Part shown: one piece after another, positions 62,474-64,000 of the stretch
How positions within the stretch are numbered: the first letter of the stretch is position 1
Layout of the letters: the number at the start of each line of letters is the position of its first letter
NCBI GenBank assembly: GCA_017562135.1
Contig: QEYB01000956.1
Span: forward strand, 124,001 to 188,000
Reading direction: 5' to 3'
Length of the DNA: 64,000 bases
Source: Dipylidium caninum
Lineage: Eukaryota; Platyhelminthes; Cestoda; Cyclophyllidea; Dipylidiidae
The notes under the pieces: model-generated
Told to the model about the DNA's origin: nothing
The model's input: the letters and a program-made list of their open reading frames with translations, nothing else
Databases searched by the model: none
Made by a program: the position numbers and the translations under genes

Positions 62474-63418
62474 CTAAGACATAGCACTGGTTGAGGGTCC
62501 GCTAAGAATGCGCATGACCGTACTGGCCCGGCCCTCAACAATATCTCTTATTACCCATTTCAAAATCCTGAGCAGGTTCGAATATCTCCTACCTCGACGG
62601 CGGAGACGCCAAATAAGCCATGGATTGAGCATTGGAAGCTCACGTGGAGGCCGTTCAAAAAAGTTGTTGGTGAAGTTACGAACATGGCTGACCAGGGCCA
62701 TTATGTCGACGTCCGTACTTAGGTCCAGAAGAACCAACTTACGCGGACGCGAAGAGATTCCGCCAATGATATTCGTGATTAGGTTTATTTCGTTCATTGC
62801 GAAGCGCCAAAAGCGATCTTCCCGAGAGGGATCCATCACGTACATCACACAATCGTACAGCCTCAGCAAGTAATACCGATAAAAGAAACGCTGATGCCAT
62901 CTGTCTTCTCCAGCCACTCTGACGATGTCCACCTGAATGCTGCAAGCGCAGAGAGAACCCACTAGCCGTTTCATCATTGGGAGTATATTTTCTCGTGTAA
63001 ATATTTGTGCTCCATGCTCGTCCTTAGCATCGAGGAGGGTTCTGTAGAAACGTCGATAGACAAGATTCTCAGCTAAGGCATCCCCGATAACCAGAAATTT
63101 AACGCTGTGAGACTCCGGGTCTCCATGTCGATTTCGGTAGTTCGCGTGATGGCGGACCTCCTGCTGGTAGTAACGAATGGCCTCAATGAGGGTCGAGCTG
63201 GAAGTGTGACTGATGAGTTGAAGTAGCAAACGATAAGTATAAGGATCCACCCACTCAAATCGATACACAAAATCGCGGAAAGCTTGAATCAAATCACGAC
63301 GGTTGCGCAGGTTCCTAGTAGTCGGGAATCCGTCGCATGAGAACATTGCACCAAACGATTTGAGGGGCTGGAAAATTCTTAGTCTCAGGTCTGTAGAACG
63401 TCGATCAAACAGGTACAT
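62474..63418 (-). CDS. FBXO4: FBXO4-like protein (C-terminal GTPase-like domain), intronless 314-codon frame
   Basis: A single uninterrupted minus-strand frame of 314 residues, long for this window, and followed by AATAAA. In FBXO4, a substrate receptor of SCF ubiquitin ligases, the C-terminal half is an atypical small-GTPase-like domain. Matching segments in order are VKFLVIGDALAE (first strand), YDCVMYVMDPSRED (central strand), SSRPRKLVLLDLSTD, and LNPWLIWRLRRRG followed by LLRILKWVIRDI. They compare in order and spacing with the corresponding FBXO4 stretches, but identity is low. There is no Walker A motif, as expected for FBXO4. No F-box is visible upstream in the window. Either an upstream exon lies beyond 64000 (a CTCGTAG acceptor sits just before the ATG at about 63435), or this is a truncated or retrocopied gene. 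That it is coding is more certain than its name. Confidence 0.55.
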   Translation of the reverse strand: MYLFDRRSTDLRLRIFQPLKSFGAMFSCDGFPTTRNLRNRRDLIQAFRDFVYRFEWVDPYTYRLLLQLISHTSSSTLIEAIRYYQQEVRHHANYRNRHGDPESHSVKFLVIGDALAENLVYRRFYRTLLDAKDEHGAQIFTRENILPMMKRLVGSLCACSIQVDIVRVAGEDRWHQRFFYRYYLLRLYDCVMYVMDPSREDRFWRFAMNEINLITNIIGGISSRPRKLVLLDLSTDVDIMALVSHVRNFTNNFFERPPRELPMLNPWLIWRLRRRGRRYSNLLRILKWVIRDIVEGRASTVMRILSGPSTSAMS

Positions 63419-64000
63419 AAAGACTTGTGTCGACTACGAGGATATCCCGACTTATGGCAGGACCGCCTTGAGTGTTTATCAACTCGATGAAGATGAAAAG
63501 GACTCATTGCTGCAATACTGCTCATTTCAAAAACCCAATTAATAACGGTCACACGGTAAACACAGGTCGCCGGAACAGACTTAGAGGCAGTAGGGGAATT
63601 AATTGGGCAGCAACAATATACGTAATTATGGAAATGGGATGCACAGAAAGTGGTTTTGGTGTTGCCAAAATAAGTAAGAACTGCGGCTTATTGGAATGTG
63701 GCAGCTAAGCGTTTTGGGACAGTTATTTGCCACATTCTATACGCCGCAAGACTTATAATATTGTGACCCGCGAAATGGCCTTCGCACTCTTACTATACAT
63801 CGTGGCAGACAATTAACCTTATTAACGAGACTATCAAGAGTCACTCTGTGCTGTCTGCACGTTGGAGGGTACCGATGGCGAGTAAATGACTTCGTGTGCT
63901 ATTGCGTACGGTGTATACGACACTACAAGGCCATCGTCAGACTTCGACCTGCTGGATTTGCCATTCAACTTGAGCGCGTGTCTGTAAAAACGTAATTCAC
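63419..64000. other. Window end, no assignable gene
   Basis: A plus-strand frame stays open from 63843 to the TAA at 63993-63995 (VGGYRWRVNDFVCYC and beyond). A minus-strand frame of about 50 codons overlaps it. Neither has a recognisable motif. Either could be a terminal exon of a neighbouring gene beyond the window, but I cannot support it. Confidence 0.3.

Overview
This is eukaryotic genomic DNA, most likely from a parasitic flatworm and more likely a tapeworm than a fluke. The conserved genes are split by many very short introns: most inferred ones are about 62-79 nt, and two are about 40 nt. They lie among long gene-poor stretches rich in CA, CCAT, TTCA and G/C-rich simple repeats. Short-intron size classes like these are known from tapeworm genomes; the species call is inference. 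All exon models come from hand translation, splice signals and reading-phase bookkeeping.

Layout. (1) 1-1878, minus strand: 5' part of NAF1, an H/ACA RNP assembly factor, cut off by the window start. (2) 2788-6177, plus strand, divergent from NAF1: FNTB, the protein farnesyltransferase beta subunit, complete in four exons. (3) 6782-22441, minus strand, convergent with FNTB: a complete 21-exon CHD subfamily III chromatin remodeller (CHD7/kismet type). Its exons sum to 9270 nt, an exact multiple of three, with matched phases at every junction. (4) 26679-34544, minus strand: a seven-exon BED-finger/hAT-dimerisation protein, probably a domesticated hAT transposase, with every intron in phase 0. 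(5) 34.5-55.6 kb: a gene desert of simple repeats holding two near-identical ~0.94 kb dispersed repeats in inverted orientation about 8 kb apart. (6) 55626-57811, minus strand: an unrecognised six-exon protein built on a recurring short Arg/Glu/Gly motif, including a 96-bp in-frame duplication that crosses an intron/exon boundary. (7) 62474-63418, minus strand: an intronless reading frame resembling the C-terminal GTPase-like half of F-box protein FBXO4. The last ~580 bases hold nothing I can assign.

The genes do not form a pathway. NAF1, FNTB and the CHD remodeller are housekeeping or developmental genes. The points most worth following up are the repeat-built protein at 55.6-57.8 kb, the AT-hook-bearing insertion in CHD chromodomain 2, the RGG block next to the BRK domain, the hAT-derived gene with an apparently lost catalytic residue, and the inverted repeat pair.
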